DNA of 64,000 nucleotides from JAGVSR01 sp033765145 (GTDB lineage: Bacteria; Pseudomonadota; Alphaproteobacteria; Rhizobiales; Hyphomicrobiaceae), in assembly GCA_033765145.1 (NCBI GenBank), contig JANRIH010000034.1:62001-126000 (forward strand), read 5' to 3'. Below the pieces are notes generated by a model. That model saw nothing but the letters and a program-made list of their open reading frames with translations, made no database searches and was not told where the DNA came from. This document shows positions 18,025 to 25,794 of the stretch, in pieces. The position numbers and the translations under genes are program-made. The number at the start of each line of letters is the position of its first letter. The stretch's first letter is position 1.

Positions 18025-18176
18025 GATCTCGTCTCCGGACTGCGGCGCGGGGCGATGCGTGGCATTCTGCGTGTTCGAGCGCGGGGAATGACGACAGCCC
18101 TGCGGCTCGTCAGTCGCTCCAAGCGGCTGACCGGCGCGCGTGATTTCGATTGCACCAGGCGAACGGCGATCTTCAT
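18021..18176 (-). CDS. Small basic ORF of the GTA cluster between gp7 and gp8, unknown function
   Basis: A 51-residue open frame beginning MKIAVRLVQSK and ending RRSPETRS. Its ATG overlaps the gp7 stop by 4 bp (ATGA) and its TGA overlaps the gp8 ATG by 4 bp. The same coupling is used by the certain genes of this cluster. It carries about 14 arginines and 2 lysines, so it is strongly basic and could bind nucleic acid or be disordered. I know no such gene in the Rhodobacter GTA. It could also be a remnant of a gp7-gp8 spacer, but the double overlap makes chance less likely. Confidence 0.5.
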   Translation of the reverse strand: MKIAVRLVQSKSRAPVSRLERLTSRRAVVIPRARTRRMPRIAPRRSPETRS

Positions 18177-18502
18177 GGCAGACGCTCCTCGACATCGAGG
18201 TAAAGACCGCGCGTGCGGCCGTCGGGATCTCGCACGCCAACGATGTCGAAGCGGCGCTCGCCCAGGACGACGCGCATCGCGGATGTGATGCCAGGCCTGT
18301 AACGGATGCGCATCGTGTGACTGACACGTCCCTTGACGCCGCCCGAAGCAACGATCTCGCTCCCGGACTTTGCCTCGATCTCGGCCCAGGCGTCGCAATA
18401 GCGTTCCCAGGCGAGCGTCGACCCACCGCCTTCGTCGGGTGTCGGGATTGCGCGCTCAATCGTGATCCTGTGACGCATCGCGCCGATCCTGTGTGCGGTC
18501 AT
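18173..18502 (-). CDS. GTA gp7 head closure / head-tail adaptor protein
   Basis: A 109-residue phage head-tail adaptor (SPP1 gp16-like). MTAHRIGAMRHRITIERAIPTPDEGGG at the start and the ERRFDIVGVRDPDGRTRGLYLDVEE end are family-typical. The ATG overlaps the gp6 stop by 4 bp. The open frame extends upstream over gp6 but that part is a shadow. Confidence 0.9.
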   Translation of the reverse strand: MTAHRIGAMRHRITIERAIPTPDEGGGSTLAWERYCDAWAEIEAKSGSEIVASGGVKGRVSHTMRIRYRPGITSAMRVVLGERRFDIVGVRDPDGRTRGLYLDVEERLP

Positions 18503-19074
18503 AGGCGCGGCTCCCGCCAGTTGGCGAGGAGCTCGGACACGATCGACGGAATTCGCGTCGCGGCAGAACCGATCTCGATCACGTCGCGGTGTTCGTACCA
18601 ATGGGCGACGAGCAAGAGGATCGCGTGGCGAATATCCTCCGGCACGCTTGCGGACGTTACGCCGAAGCCAGCGGTAAAGTCGATCTCGATGCCCAACGCG
18701 CGGCGGCCGGGGAGCGGCCAATTTGCGGACTCCGGGATGAGACGCTGCCGACGCGCGCCGGGCTCCAGCGCGTAGCTCGACGGCGGCAGCGTCGTGGGCG
18801 TTCCGTCGCTGGCCAGGACACGGACGGCATCAATTGAGGTGACAGGCCGCAGGGGCAGCGTGACCGCACCGCCCGGGGGCCAGGTGTCGAGCAGGAGACG
18901 CCACTGCTGTTGGATGAACGCCAAGCCCAATGCGGCCTCCGCGTGGAGGCGCGAGGTGAGGATCAAACTTCCGATCAGGGCGTCCTCATCGGCCGTATCG
19001 ACCTTCAAGTGGGCTTTGGCTTCGGCGAGCGAGACAGGCTCGACCGATGGGCCGCTCAGAAACAAGAGGGTCAT
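18499..19074 (-). CDS. GTA gp6 head-tail connector (phiE125 gp8 family)
   Basis: A 191-residue head-tail connector. It shows VEPVSLAEAKAHLKVD, LILTSRLHAEAALGLAFI and the ending DIRHAILLLVAHWYEHRDVI, the classic phage_chp2/phiE125 gp8 pattern. The start at 19074 has GAGAGG four bases upstream. An in-frame start at 19131 would lie inside the terminator hairpin described nearby and is less likely. It is the first gene after that terminator. Confidence 0.9.
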   Translation of the reverse strand: MTLLFLSGPSVEPVSLAEAKAHLKVDTADEDALIGSLILTSRLHAEAALGLAFIQQQWRLLLDTWPPGGAVTLPLRPVTSIDAVRVLASDGTPTTLPPSSYALEPGARRQRLIPESANWPLPGRRALGIEIDFTAGFGVTSASVPEDIRHAILLLVAHWYEHRDVIEIGSAATRIPSIVSELLANWREPRL

Positions 19075-19110
19075 GGCGCCTCTCGAGAAACGGAAGGATT
19101 GGAGGTCGGC

Positions 19111-19148
19111 GAAAAGAAGCGGGGCCGCCACGCGCGTGACGGCCCCGC
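19111..19148 (-). terminator. Strong intrinsic terminator inside the GTA cluster, between capsid (gp5) and gp6
   Basis: On the minus strand GCGGGGCCGTCACG pairs with CGTGGCGGCCCCGC: about 13-14 bp with one G-T wobble and a tiny loop. It is followed at once by TTCTTTTC. It begins about 50 bp after the capsid stop, in the only sizeable gap between the head and tail genes. Stem strength and U-tract match a factor-independent terminator. It should reduce tail gene transcription unless read through. Confidence 0.8.
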
Positions 19149-19198
19149 AGAAACCCTGCGCAGGTGGGAGGGAGCCCGGCAGGGCATGAGGCGCGGCG

Positions 19199-20425
19199 TC
19201 AGGAGACCGCGAACTTCATGAGCTTGATCGCATCGAAGTCCCTGACGCCGCCGCCGACGCGCTTCGTCGTGTAGAAGAGCACGTAGGGCTTCGCAGAGTA
19301 GGGATCGCGCAGGACGCGGATGCCGACGCGGTCGACGATGAGGTATCCGCTCTGGAAGTCTCCGAAGGCGATCGAGAGGCTGTCGGCCGCGATCGAGGGC
19401 ATGTCCTCTGCTTCGACCACCGGATAGCCGGCCAGCGTCGAGGGCGCGCCCGCTTCGACCGCCGGCTGCCAGAGGTACGTCCCGTCGGCATCCTTCATCT
19501 TGCGGATGACGGCGAGCGTCGAGCGGTTCAAGACGAACGAGCCGTTCGCGCGGTAGGGTGCTTTGACCGCGTAGACGAGATCGATCAGCTTGTCGGCCGG
19601 ATTCGATGCCGGGAAGGCGCCCGCGGCGCCCGACGCGACGTAGCCGAGGTTGCCCCAGGTCCAGGACGCATTCGCGACCGTGGTGTAGGTCAGGAAGCCC
19701 TTCGGCTTGTTGATCCCATCACCGCTGATGAATGCCGTGCCCTCCTGCTGAGCGAACGCGACGCGGACTTCCTCGGCAAGCCACTGGTCGATATCGACGG
19801 CACTGTCGTCGAGGAGGCTCTGGGTCGCGGCCGGCATGGCGTAGAGTTCCATGGTCGGGAACGACAATTCGGCGAGCGTCGGGGTCGTCGTTTGCGGCCG
19901 CGCGGCCGCCTCTCCGATCCAGCCGGTCGCCGCGCCGGAGGTCGCGAACGGCACCTTCAGGACCGAACTCGACACCTGCCTGACGCCGGCGATGGAGCGT
20001 ATCGGCGAGATCGTCTTCAACGCGGTATTGACCGCCCGCTCGGTCTCATCGGGCACGAGATAGCCGCCGTCGGGATCGGAACCGACGGACAGTGCCTTCG
20101 CTTCGAGGCTGGGCAAGCGGCTCGCGTCGCCTTTCCGGATGTAGCCGTCGAAGGCGTTTCGGTGCTCCGTCACGACATGCTTCGTCTCGCCTGATCGGCC
20201 GAGCGGCGGGCGCGCGGCCTTCAATGCGAGTGCATCGAGCGTGCGCTCGATGCGGGCAACCTTCTCGGTCGTCAGCGGATCGGCCGTCGCGCGGCGCTCG
20301 ATCTCGTCGAGACGGCGGTCGTTGGCGTCCTTGAAGGCCTCGAAGGCCTGCATGAGGTCGTCGAGATCGCCGCCGAGTGTCGTGCTCGCACCGGCCTTCG
20401 TCTCCAAGTTCGTATCGAGGGTCAT
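19199..20425 (-). CDS. GTA gp5 HK97-family major capsid protein
   Basis: A 408-residue capsid precursor. Residues 1-100 are a charged, coiled-coil delta/scaffold domain (LMQAFEAFKDANDRRLDEIERR). The HK97 core begins near residue 112 with LSVGSDPDGGYLVPDETE and runs to the C-terminus, with WLAEEVRVAFAQQEGTAFISGDG typical of the spine-helix region. The gp4 protease is expected to cut off the N-terminal domain. GGAGAGACC precedes the ATG. It is 9 bp after gp4 and followed by an intrinsic terminator, an arrangement favouring high capsid output. Confidence 0.95.
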   Translation of the reverse strand: MTLDTNLETKAGASTTLGGDLDDLMQAFEAFKDANDRRLDEIERRATADPLTTEKVARIERTLDALALKAARPPLGRSGETKHVVTEHRNAFDGYIRKGDASRLPSLEAKALSVGSDPDGGYLVPDETERAVNTALKTISPIRSIAGVRQVSSSVLKVPFATSGAATGWIGEAAARPQTTTPTLAELSFPTMELYAMPAATQSLLDDSAVDIDQWLAEEVRVAFAQQEGTAFISGDGINKPKGFLTYTTVANASWTWGNLGYVASGAAGAFPASNPADKLIDLVYAVKAPYRANGSFVLNRSTLAVIRKMKDADGTYLWQPAVEAGAPSTLAGYPVVEAEDMPSIAADSLSIAFGDFQSGYLIVDRVGIRVLRDPYSAKPYVLFYTTKRVGGGVRDFDAIKLMKFAVS

Positions 20426-20434
20426 GGTCTCTCC

Positions 20435-21145
20435 TTATCCAATGAGGCGTGTCAGGGCTTCGAGCCGGTAGACCGCGGCGCGGATCATCGCCTGATGGTC
20501 TCGCTCGACGTTGTGATCTCCGCCCGCGTCCCGCGAGGACCGGAGACCGTCGAAGCCCTGCCGCATGACGGCGCGGGCCTCGGTGCGCGTCAGCCCAGCA
20601 TCCCGCGTGAGCCAGCGTTCGAATTGCCGCGCCGTCGGCTTCTCTTTGCCGAATGGCGCACTTTTCACGCTCGCGACGCGCGCCATCGGCTGCATCGGGA
20701 ACGTGACGATCGAGATTTCCCAGAGATCGACGCTTTCGAGCCGGCGCGTACCCGTGGCGCGGTCACGCTTGAAGCGGATCGGCTTGAACCCAATCGAAAG
20801 ACCGTCGAGTGCGCCGGCCCGCATCAGCGCATGAACCTCGCGCGCTTTCGGCACATCGAGCGCCAACCGTCCGCGAACGCGGAGCCCGAGCCCATCCTCG
20901 CGAATGTCGGCCCAGGTGCCGAGCGGCTGCGCGGGATCGTGCTGATAGAGCATGCGGATGCCTTTGGGTCCGCGCTCCGCGAGACTTTTCCGGAATGCGC
21001 CCGGCAGGATAATGTCGCGGGTCAGATCCGCGCGATGAAAGAGGCTCGCATATCCTTCGAACGCGCCGTCGATATCGGCGTCCGTCAAGGCAAGCGTCAT
21101 CAGTTTGAGCTCGGGAGCCGAGCGCAAGCGGGTTGGGGTTGTCAT
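20435..21145 (-). CDS. GTA gp4 prohead protease (HK97/U35 family)
   Basis: A 236-residue caudovirus prohead protease. The catalytic His69 (MLYQHDPAQPLG) and Ser117 (GALDGLSIGF) are in the conserved contexts, with TRDIILPGAFRKSL before them. The ATG at 21145 has AAGG nine bases upstream; a longer in-frame start at 21223 lacks family similarity. The C-terminal 80 residues are charged and helical (GTA type). It matures the capsid during head assembly. Confidence 0.92.
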   Translation of the reverse strand: MTTPTRLRSAPELKLMTLALTDADIDGAFEGYASLFHRADLTRDIILPGAFRKSLAERGPKGIRMLYQHDPAQPLGTWADIREDGLGLRVRGRLALDVPKAREVHALMRAGALDGLSIGFKPIRFKRDRATGTRRLESVDLWEISIVTFPMQPMARVASVKSAPFGKEKPTARQFERWLTRDAGLTRTEARAVMRQGFDGLRSSRDAGGDHNVERDHQAMIRAAVYRLEALTRLIG

Positions 21146-21286
21146 GTCGGGTAGCCTTGTGTGTGCGCTGGTGAGCCTGAAGGACAGATTACCGAGGGCA
21201 GGCAAGCTCGCGCATATTGGCAACTCGGTGGAGCAGAGGGCCGTCAGCCTCTGACCTTGCTTCGCCGCCAGCGGTATTCACGTGCG

Positions 21287-21352
21287 TCAACACTGCGCCG
21301 TGCCAGCGCCATCGCAGGCAGCCAGGTCGCGGGTGTCGACGACCTCGGTCAT
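21287..21352 (-). CDS. Tiny candidate ORF between portal and protease genes
   Basis: The portal stop codon overlaps an ATG (ATGA) that opens a frame of only 21 codons (begins MTEVVDTRDL, ends GTAQC). A second short frame (ATG at 21312, 22 residues) follows in another register. The 203-bp gap between portal and protease is unusual in this otherwise packed cluster. Nothing recognisable was found in it, and a degenerate gene is as likely as a real one. Confidence 0.2.
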   Translation of the reverse strand: MTEVVDTRDLAACDGAGTAQC

Positions 21353-22692
21353 GGCCGCATGAACATCACCTGACCGCCATCGGAGTCGCCGCGCGGCGCT
21401 CGGGGCTGATCGGGTCGATAGGAGACGACTAGGTCTTCGGTCGCGCGGCGGGCATCCGTCGCCGGATCAAAAGGGCCTAGCCCATTGGCGCCCTCCTTCA
21501 TTCCGAGCGGCACGTAGCCCGCGGCCTCGCGCTTCTCGTCGAGCGTCAGGAAGGTCGCCGCGTTGAGCCGCGCCCAGAGCGCTTCGCGTTCCGATGCCAG
21601 CGCATCCACCTGATCGAGATCGGGAACGAGCCGCAGCTCTCCGCCGTAGGCCGGCGCGAGCCATGCCGAGAGCGCCTTCGCCGTGCGATGGGCGAGCGGC
21701 ACGACAGTCTGGCGCCAGAAGGCGCGCGTCGCCTCCTGATAGTTCGAGTAGGTGTTGTCGCCTGGGATGCCGAGCAGCATGGGCGGCACGCCGATGGCCA
21801 GCGCGATCTCGCGTGCGGCGGCGTTCTTCGCCTCGATGAAGTCCATGTCCTTGGGCGACAGCGACAGCGGCTTCCAATCGAGACCGCCTTCGAGCAGCAG
21901 CGGACGTCCCGCCTGGCGCGCACCCTGGAAGCTCGTCTCGAGTTCTGATTTCAAGCGTTCGAACTGCTCGGGCGTCAGGCGGCCGTCGCTCGCGGCGAGG
22001 ACGAGGGCGCCGGAGGGCCTCGCCGAATTGTCGAGCAGCGCCTTGTTCCAGTGCGACGCGGTGTTGTGGATGTCGATCGCGGTCGCTGCCGCTTCCAGCG
22101 GGCTCATGCCGTAATGATCGTTCGCGGGATTAAAGAGGCGGGTGTGGAGGATCGGCCTGACACCCATGACGGCTTCGGTGTCGAATACCACGGCGCGACC
22201 GTCGGCCGTATACTCGTACGCTTCGGGCCAGCCTTCGGTCCCCGGCACGACTTTCATGCGATCGGGACGCAGCGCGTGCAGCTCGCGAATTTCGCCCGCG
22301 ATGCCGACCGCCTCGACGTAGGCGTTCCCCGCGACGAGCAGATAGCCGTAATAGGCTTCGAGCAAATCGGCGCCGGTCTGCGTGGCGTTCGGGTTCGCGA
22401 CAAGACTTGCGAAGGGATGCCCTTCGAGCTCGTCGCGTCCTTCGTAGAGCAGGAACGGGATCGACGCCGCCGCCTCCGCGACCATGCGGACCGACCGATA
22501 GACGATCGGGTTTTGCGCAAACCCTTCCCGGACGAAACCCTGATAGTCGCGCGGCGTCCAGACGGGCCGGCCCAGCGCTTCGACAGCGACGATCCGCGCC
22601 GTGCGGCTCGCCTTGGCTTCAGGCGCTGGAACCGGCATCGGGGCGCCGGCGCGCGGCCACAGACGCGACAGGGCGTTTGGAAACCGCAGCAT
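21349..22692 (-). CDS. GTA gp3 HK97-family portal protein
   Basis: A 447-residue portal protein that forms the dodecameric DNA channel at the capsid vertex. Recognisable blocks are GFVREGFAQNPIVYRSVRMV, MSPLEAAATAIDIHNTASHW and LAIGVPPMLLGIPGDNTYSNYQEATRAFW, the portal signature. AAGGA lies eight bases before the ATG. The length is slightly above the Rhodobacter GTA portal. It is intact. Confidence 0.95.
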   Translation of the reverse strand: MLRFPNALSRLWPRAGAPMPVPAPEAKASRTARIVAVEALGRPVWTPRDYQGFVREGFAQNPIVYRSVRMVAEAAASIPFLLYEGRDELEGHPFASLVANPNATQTGADLLEAYYGYLLVAGNAYVEAVGIAGEIRELHALRPDRMKVVPGTEGWPEAYEYTADGRAVVFDTEAVMGVRPILHTRLFNPANDHYGMSPLEAAATAIDIHNTASHWNKALLDNSARPSGALVLAASDGRLTPEQFERLKSELETSFQGARQAGRPLLLEGGLDWKPLSLSPKDMDFIEAKNAAAREIALAIGVPPMLLGIPGDNTYSNYQEATRAFWRQTVVPLAHRTAKALSAWLAPAYGGELRLVPDLDQVDALASEREALWARLNAATFLTLDEKREAAGYVPLGMKEGANGLGPFDPATDARRATEDLVVSYRPDQPRAPRGDSDGGQVMFMRP

Positions 22693-22736
22693 CGGGCGTT
22701 CCTTCTCGCTTCAATTTCTGACGTGGACACGTTCGG

Positions 22737-24044
22737 TCAGAGCATGCGGACTGTCGGCACGGTCCGGTCCGAGAGCATCAGATCGGTCAGGGCCCAGACC
22801 AGCGCGTCGAGCCGGTCGGGGCTCGTTCTCGCCGCGAAACCCGACGTACCGAACATCAGCATCTCGTTTTCGAGTGACGCGAAGTGCCCGACGTGCGCGA
22901 CGCGGCCCTCGGCATACAGCGCGGCGACAGGTTCCGCGCGCAGCCATTTCCCGCGCGTGGCATGGACCTTCGTTACCGGTACCGTATCGTCGATCTGGCG
23001 CAAAACACTGACAACGAGATCTCCACCCTGGTTCGTCTCCGCGACGATGCGGTCAGCTTCATACTCGTGATAGGCGCCGATCGCGGCGCGCGCCCAAGTC
23101 GCGGGTTCGCGTCCCTGGAGCGTCCGATCGGCGAGGACATAGGCGCGGCCATCGTCTCCGCGTCCTGCCACGACGATCCCGCAAGCGTCCGACGTCTCCG
23201 TCGCGGTCACCGGCGGATCGAGCGAGACCACGATCCGGCGCAGCTCCGGCGCCGCACCCACGCGGTTCTGGGCGATCCAAACCTGCCGCCAGAGCGCGCC
23301 CGCTGTCTCCTCGACGATCTCGCCCAGAAGCTCCTGGCGGCCGAGGGTAGACCCCGCATACTTTCGTTCCATCTCATCGACGAAGCCCGGCGCGAGGTTC
23401 GCCCGGTTGGCGGACGTCGCCGCGCGCGAGACGGCCGTCAGCGGATCGGCAACGAGCGCTTTCACGAGTGCGATCGGGCGCGGCGTCGTCGTCACGCAGA
23501 CCTTCGGGTCGCGGCCGAGACGGAGACCGAATTGCAGCATGTCCCAGGTCCGTTCGGGCTCTTTCCATTTCGCGATCTCGTCACACCAGGCGGCATCGAA
23601 CTGCGGGCCGCGCAGACTGTCGGGCGCCTCGGCGGAAAAGCCCTGCGCCAGAGTTCCGTTCGGCCAGACGAGTTGCATCATCGACGCCTCGAAGCGCGGT
23701 CGCTCGCTGTCGGGATGCACCGAGAGAAGCCCCGATGCGCCTTCAATCATCACGCGGCGCACGTCAGCCATCGTCTCACCGACGAGAGCGATCCGCCGCG
23801 CAGGTTCTACTCCCTCGGGCCAGAGACCCAGCGCCGTGGCGCGCACCCATTCGGCGCCCGCGCGGGTCTTGCCCGCGCCGCGACCGCCGAGCAGCATCCA
23901 GACGCGCCACCTCCTTCCGTCCCCTGTCGCGTCATCCGGCGGCAGCTGGTCGTCGCGTGCCCAGAGCGGCCAGTGATGATAGAGTGCGGCCAATTCCGCG
24001 GTGGAGAGTTCATCGAGGCGGCTCGCGAGGGAGCCATTGCGCAT
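22737..24044 (-). CDS. GTA gp2 terminase large subunit
   Basis: A 435-residue packaging motor (Terminase_6/GpA-like). Walker A is GGRGAGKTRAG near residue 55. A Walker B-like stretch and RGPQFDAAWCDEIAKW follow, and nuclease-domain acidic residues appear in IVVSLDPPVTATETSDACGIV and RIVAETNQGGDLV. The start at 24044 (MRNGSLASRLDELS) is chosen because the family begins near LAALYHHWPLWARDDQLPP; it overlaps gp1 by 35 bp. In GTAs the enzyme packages host DNA by headful filling. Confidence 0.94.
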   Translation of the reverse strand: MRNGSLASRLDELSTAELAALYHHWPLWARDDQLPPDDATGDGRRWRVWMLLGGRGAGKTRAGAEWVRATALGLWPEGVEPARRIALVGETMADVRRVMIEGASGLLSVHPDSERPRFEASMMQLVWPNGTLAQGFSAEAPDSLRGPQFDAAWCDEIAKWKEPERTWDMLQFGLRLGRDPKVCVTTTPRPIALVKALVADPLTAVSRAATSANRANLAPGFVDEMERKYAGSTLGRQELLGEIVEETAGALWRQVWIAQNRVGAAPELRRIVVSLDPPVTATETSDACGIVVAGRGDDGRAYVLADRTLQGREPATWARAAIGAYHEYEADRIVAETNQGGDLVVSVLRQIDDTVPVTKVHATRGKWLRAEPVAALYAEGRVAHVGHFASLENEMLMFGTSGFAARTSPDRLDALVWALTDLMLSDRTVPTVRML

Positions 24045-24624
24045 TGAGGCGCTCAAGGCGTTCCGCAATCTCGCGGCGCATCCGCTTGGCCTCGGCGTCG
24101 GCATGGGCGTCGGTTCCTTCGCCGTCCTCAGGCTTTGTTCCGGACGCGACGGTCGCGGCGAGTTCCGCGACCTTGTCCATGTTGGCAAGAACACCTGTCA
24201 TGGCGCGCGCATGGCGCTCCTGATCCTGAGCCGAGGCCGGCTCGCCGGTCGTCATCGTTCTCTCCATGGCGTCAATCTGCATGTCGATCAGTCGAAAAAG
24301 ACGTGCAACGCGGCCCGCGACGCTGTCGGGCGTTCGCCGCGCGGGCTCGTTCAATGCTGTCGTCGCGTGGTCGGCGCCGGCGACTGTCCTGTCTCCAGCC
24401 TGCTCCGCCCATGGTTTGCGGTCCAGTTGAACGATACGCCGAACGAGGAGCGGCCGCGGCGGCCATTGCTCTTTGCGGGCGCGCCTGTGGATCGTCGACT
24501 GTGCGATGCCGATCGAGGTGGCTATCGTCCGGACGGGTTCCGCCGTCTCCATCCACCGGCGCCTGATCTCGGCCCACGTCGCGCCGCCGATCCGCAGTCC
24601 CTGCTGATCCATGCCGTCCATCAT
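24010..24624 (-). CDS. GTA gp1-like small terminase / DNA-binding protein
   Basis: About 204 residues from the ATG at 24624; alternatives are ATG at 24705, 24621 and 24612. The N-terminal third holds a helix-turn-helix (TWAEIRRRWMETAEPVRTIATSIGIAQSTIHRRARKEQW) followed by a basic PRPLLVRR stretch. The C-terminal half is helical and charged (QERHARAMTGVLANMDKVAELAATV). Small terminases and GTA gp1 proteins share this plan. It overlaps gp2 by 35 bp. No strong ribosome site decides the start. It is the promoter-proximal gene of the cluster. Confidence 0.75.
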   Translation of the reverse strand: MMDGMDQQGLRIGGATWAEIRRRWMETAEPVRTIATSIGIAQSTIHRRARKEQWPPRPLLVRRIVQLDRKPWAEQAGDRTVAGADHATTALNEPARRTPDSVAGRVARLFRLIDMQIDAMERTMTTGEPASAQDQERHARAMTGVLANMDKVAELAATVASGTKPEDGEGTDAHADAEAKRMRREIAERLERLNAQWLPREPPR

Positions 24625-24639
24625 TTCCGAAGAGGATCG

Positions 24640-24683
24640 CCGGGACTGGGCCGGGACTGGGCCGTGATTGGGCCGTGATTGGG
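24640..24683. repeat. Four tandem 11-bp direct repeats at the 5' end of the GTA cluster
   Basis: The plus strand reads CCGGGACTGGG twice and then CCGTGATTGGG twice without gaps, four copies of an 11-bp unit. Because 11 is not a multiple of 3, the array argues that the gp1 reading frame starts downstream of it. The spacing of about one helical turn would place any bound protein on one face of the DNA. Confidence 0.85.
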
Positions 24684-24769
24684 CTTGTTGATCCTGCCCG
24701 CACATTCATCGCATCGTAGGGAAACTCTACACGACGAGCGTCACGCGGGGATAAGTGGCGGCAGAGACT

Positions 24770-25657
24770 TCACTTCACGCCGAACGCGGCGAGCTTCGCT
24801 TTTGAAGCCGCGGCGAGGAGCACGGGCGTTTCGAACGGGCGCTCATCGGGACGCTTCGCACCAGGGAAGGCCTTCGCCGACAGTTCGAGCGCCGCGCGCA
24901 TCGACTTTGCCGCGTCCGCGTGCCGGCTTTCGATTTCTGGGATGAGCGTCGCGCCGATCCGCTCGGCCGCACGCAAGAAGCCCAGGCCGTCCAGATAGGG
25001 CTCATAGCCTTTGACGCGGGCAAGGATGCCGTACTGGGCCGCGGCGCGATCGAGGAGATCGGCGAGCACGGCTGCTCGAGTCGCGACGCTCGTCGCGCCG
25101 TCTAGGCCTTCCTTCTCCGCCCGTTCGAGAATCGACATGACATTCGCGACTTCGGCTTCGATTTCGCTCGCTGGCACGCCTTCGACGGCTTTCCCGATGG
25201 CGCTCGTCATCGCCGGACCGAGCGCACCGAGCCCGCGCTTCTCGAATAGCGGTTCGAGGTCCGCAAAGACCTCGCTATGCCCGTGGGCGAACATCTCGGC
25301 GCCGGCCGTCGTTTCACCCGCGCGATAGGCTTCGAGACCGGCCGCGTAGTGGGCGACGATGATCTCGACGGCCGTCATCCAGGCGACGGGATCGCGTTCG
25401 GCATCAGCGGCCGCAACGCCGCCCTCGCCGCCTTCGCCGCCTTCGCCTCCCTCGCCGCCTTCACCCCCTGCGAGGAGGATCTTGGCGGCCGGATCGAAGG
25501 GGCCGCCGCTCCCGACCTGGTCGGTGCCGGCACGGTCAGGTCCGATCGCGCTGCCATCCGGTCCCTGGAGCGGGGATAGCGGACGCACGTCTGCCCCCGC
25601 AGCCGTCGAGGCCAGAACGCTCGCGCCGATTCCGAGCCAGATTCGTCTCAGGCGCAT
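24770..25657 (-). CDS. Exported protein with GGE tripeptide repeat, unknown function
   Basis: A 295-residue protein with a signal peptide (residues 1-22, ending ASTAAGA). A low-complexity linker at about 64-82 contains five GGE-type triplets, and the rest is an all-helical domain of about 200 residues. Histidines occur in IIVAHYAAGLEAY and EMFAHGHSEVFADLEPLFEK; this Y..G...A...FE.LE-like pattern faintly recalls the extracytoplasmic helical domains of iron-uptake proteins, but I cannot assign a family. It is divergent from the PiuC-like gene by 137 bp. Function unknown; a periplasmic metal-related role is only a guess. Confidence 0.7.
   Translation of the reverse strand: MRLRRIWLGIGASVLASTAAGADVRPLSPLQGPDGSAIGPDRAGTDQVGSGGPFDPAAKILLAGGEGGEGGEGGEGGEGGVAAADAERDPVAWMTAVEIIVAHYAAGLEAYRAGETTAGAEMFAHGHSEVFADLEPLFEKRGLGALGPAMTSAIGKAVEGVPASEIEAEVANVMSILERAEKEGLDGATSVATRAAVLADLLDRAAAQYGILARVKGYEPYLDGLGFLRAAERIGATLIPEIESRHADAAKSMRAALELSAKAFPGAKRPDERPFETPVLLAAASKAKLAAFGVK
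25418..25462. repeat. Five 9-bp tandem repeats coding for Gly-Gly-Glu
   Basis: Units GCCGCCCTC or GCCGCCTTC (one variant GCCTCCCTC) repeat five times in frame within the exported protein gene. Slippage here would change the linker by whole GGE triplets without breaking the frame. Confidence 0.85.
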
Positions 25658-25794
25658 GTCGTCGTCTCCTGGTCTCGACCGCGGGCGGCATGGTAGAGCC
25701 GGATTGATGGCTATACGGATCCAGCCGACCCTCTAGCATATCGGCGCCCAAGGCTGCCAACTGAAATCCTGTCGAACCGCAAATAAAGCACACC

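Noticed and set aside
8653..24624. Interpretation as an ordinary integrated prophage
   Set aside because: No integrase, repressor, replication genes or attachment repeats; gene order and the short tape measure match GTAs. A decayed prophage is still not fully excluded.
24640..24683. Direct repeats as a CRISPR-like array
   Set aside because: The units are 11 bp and abut without spacers; no cas genes are present.
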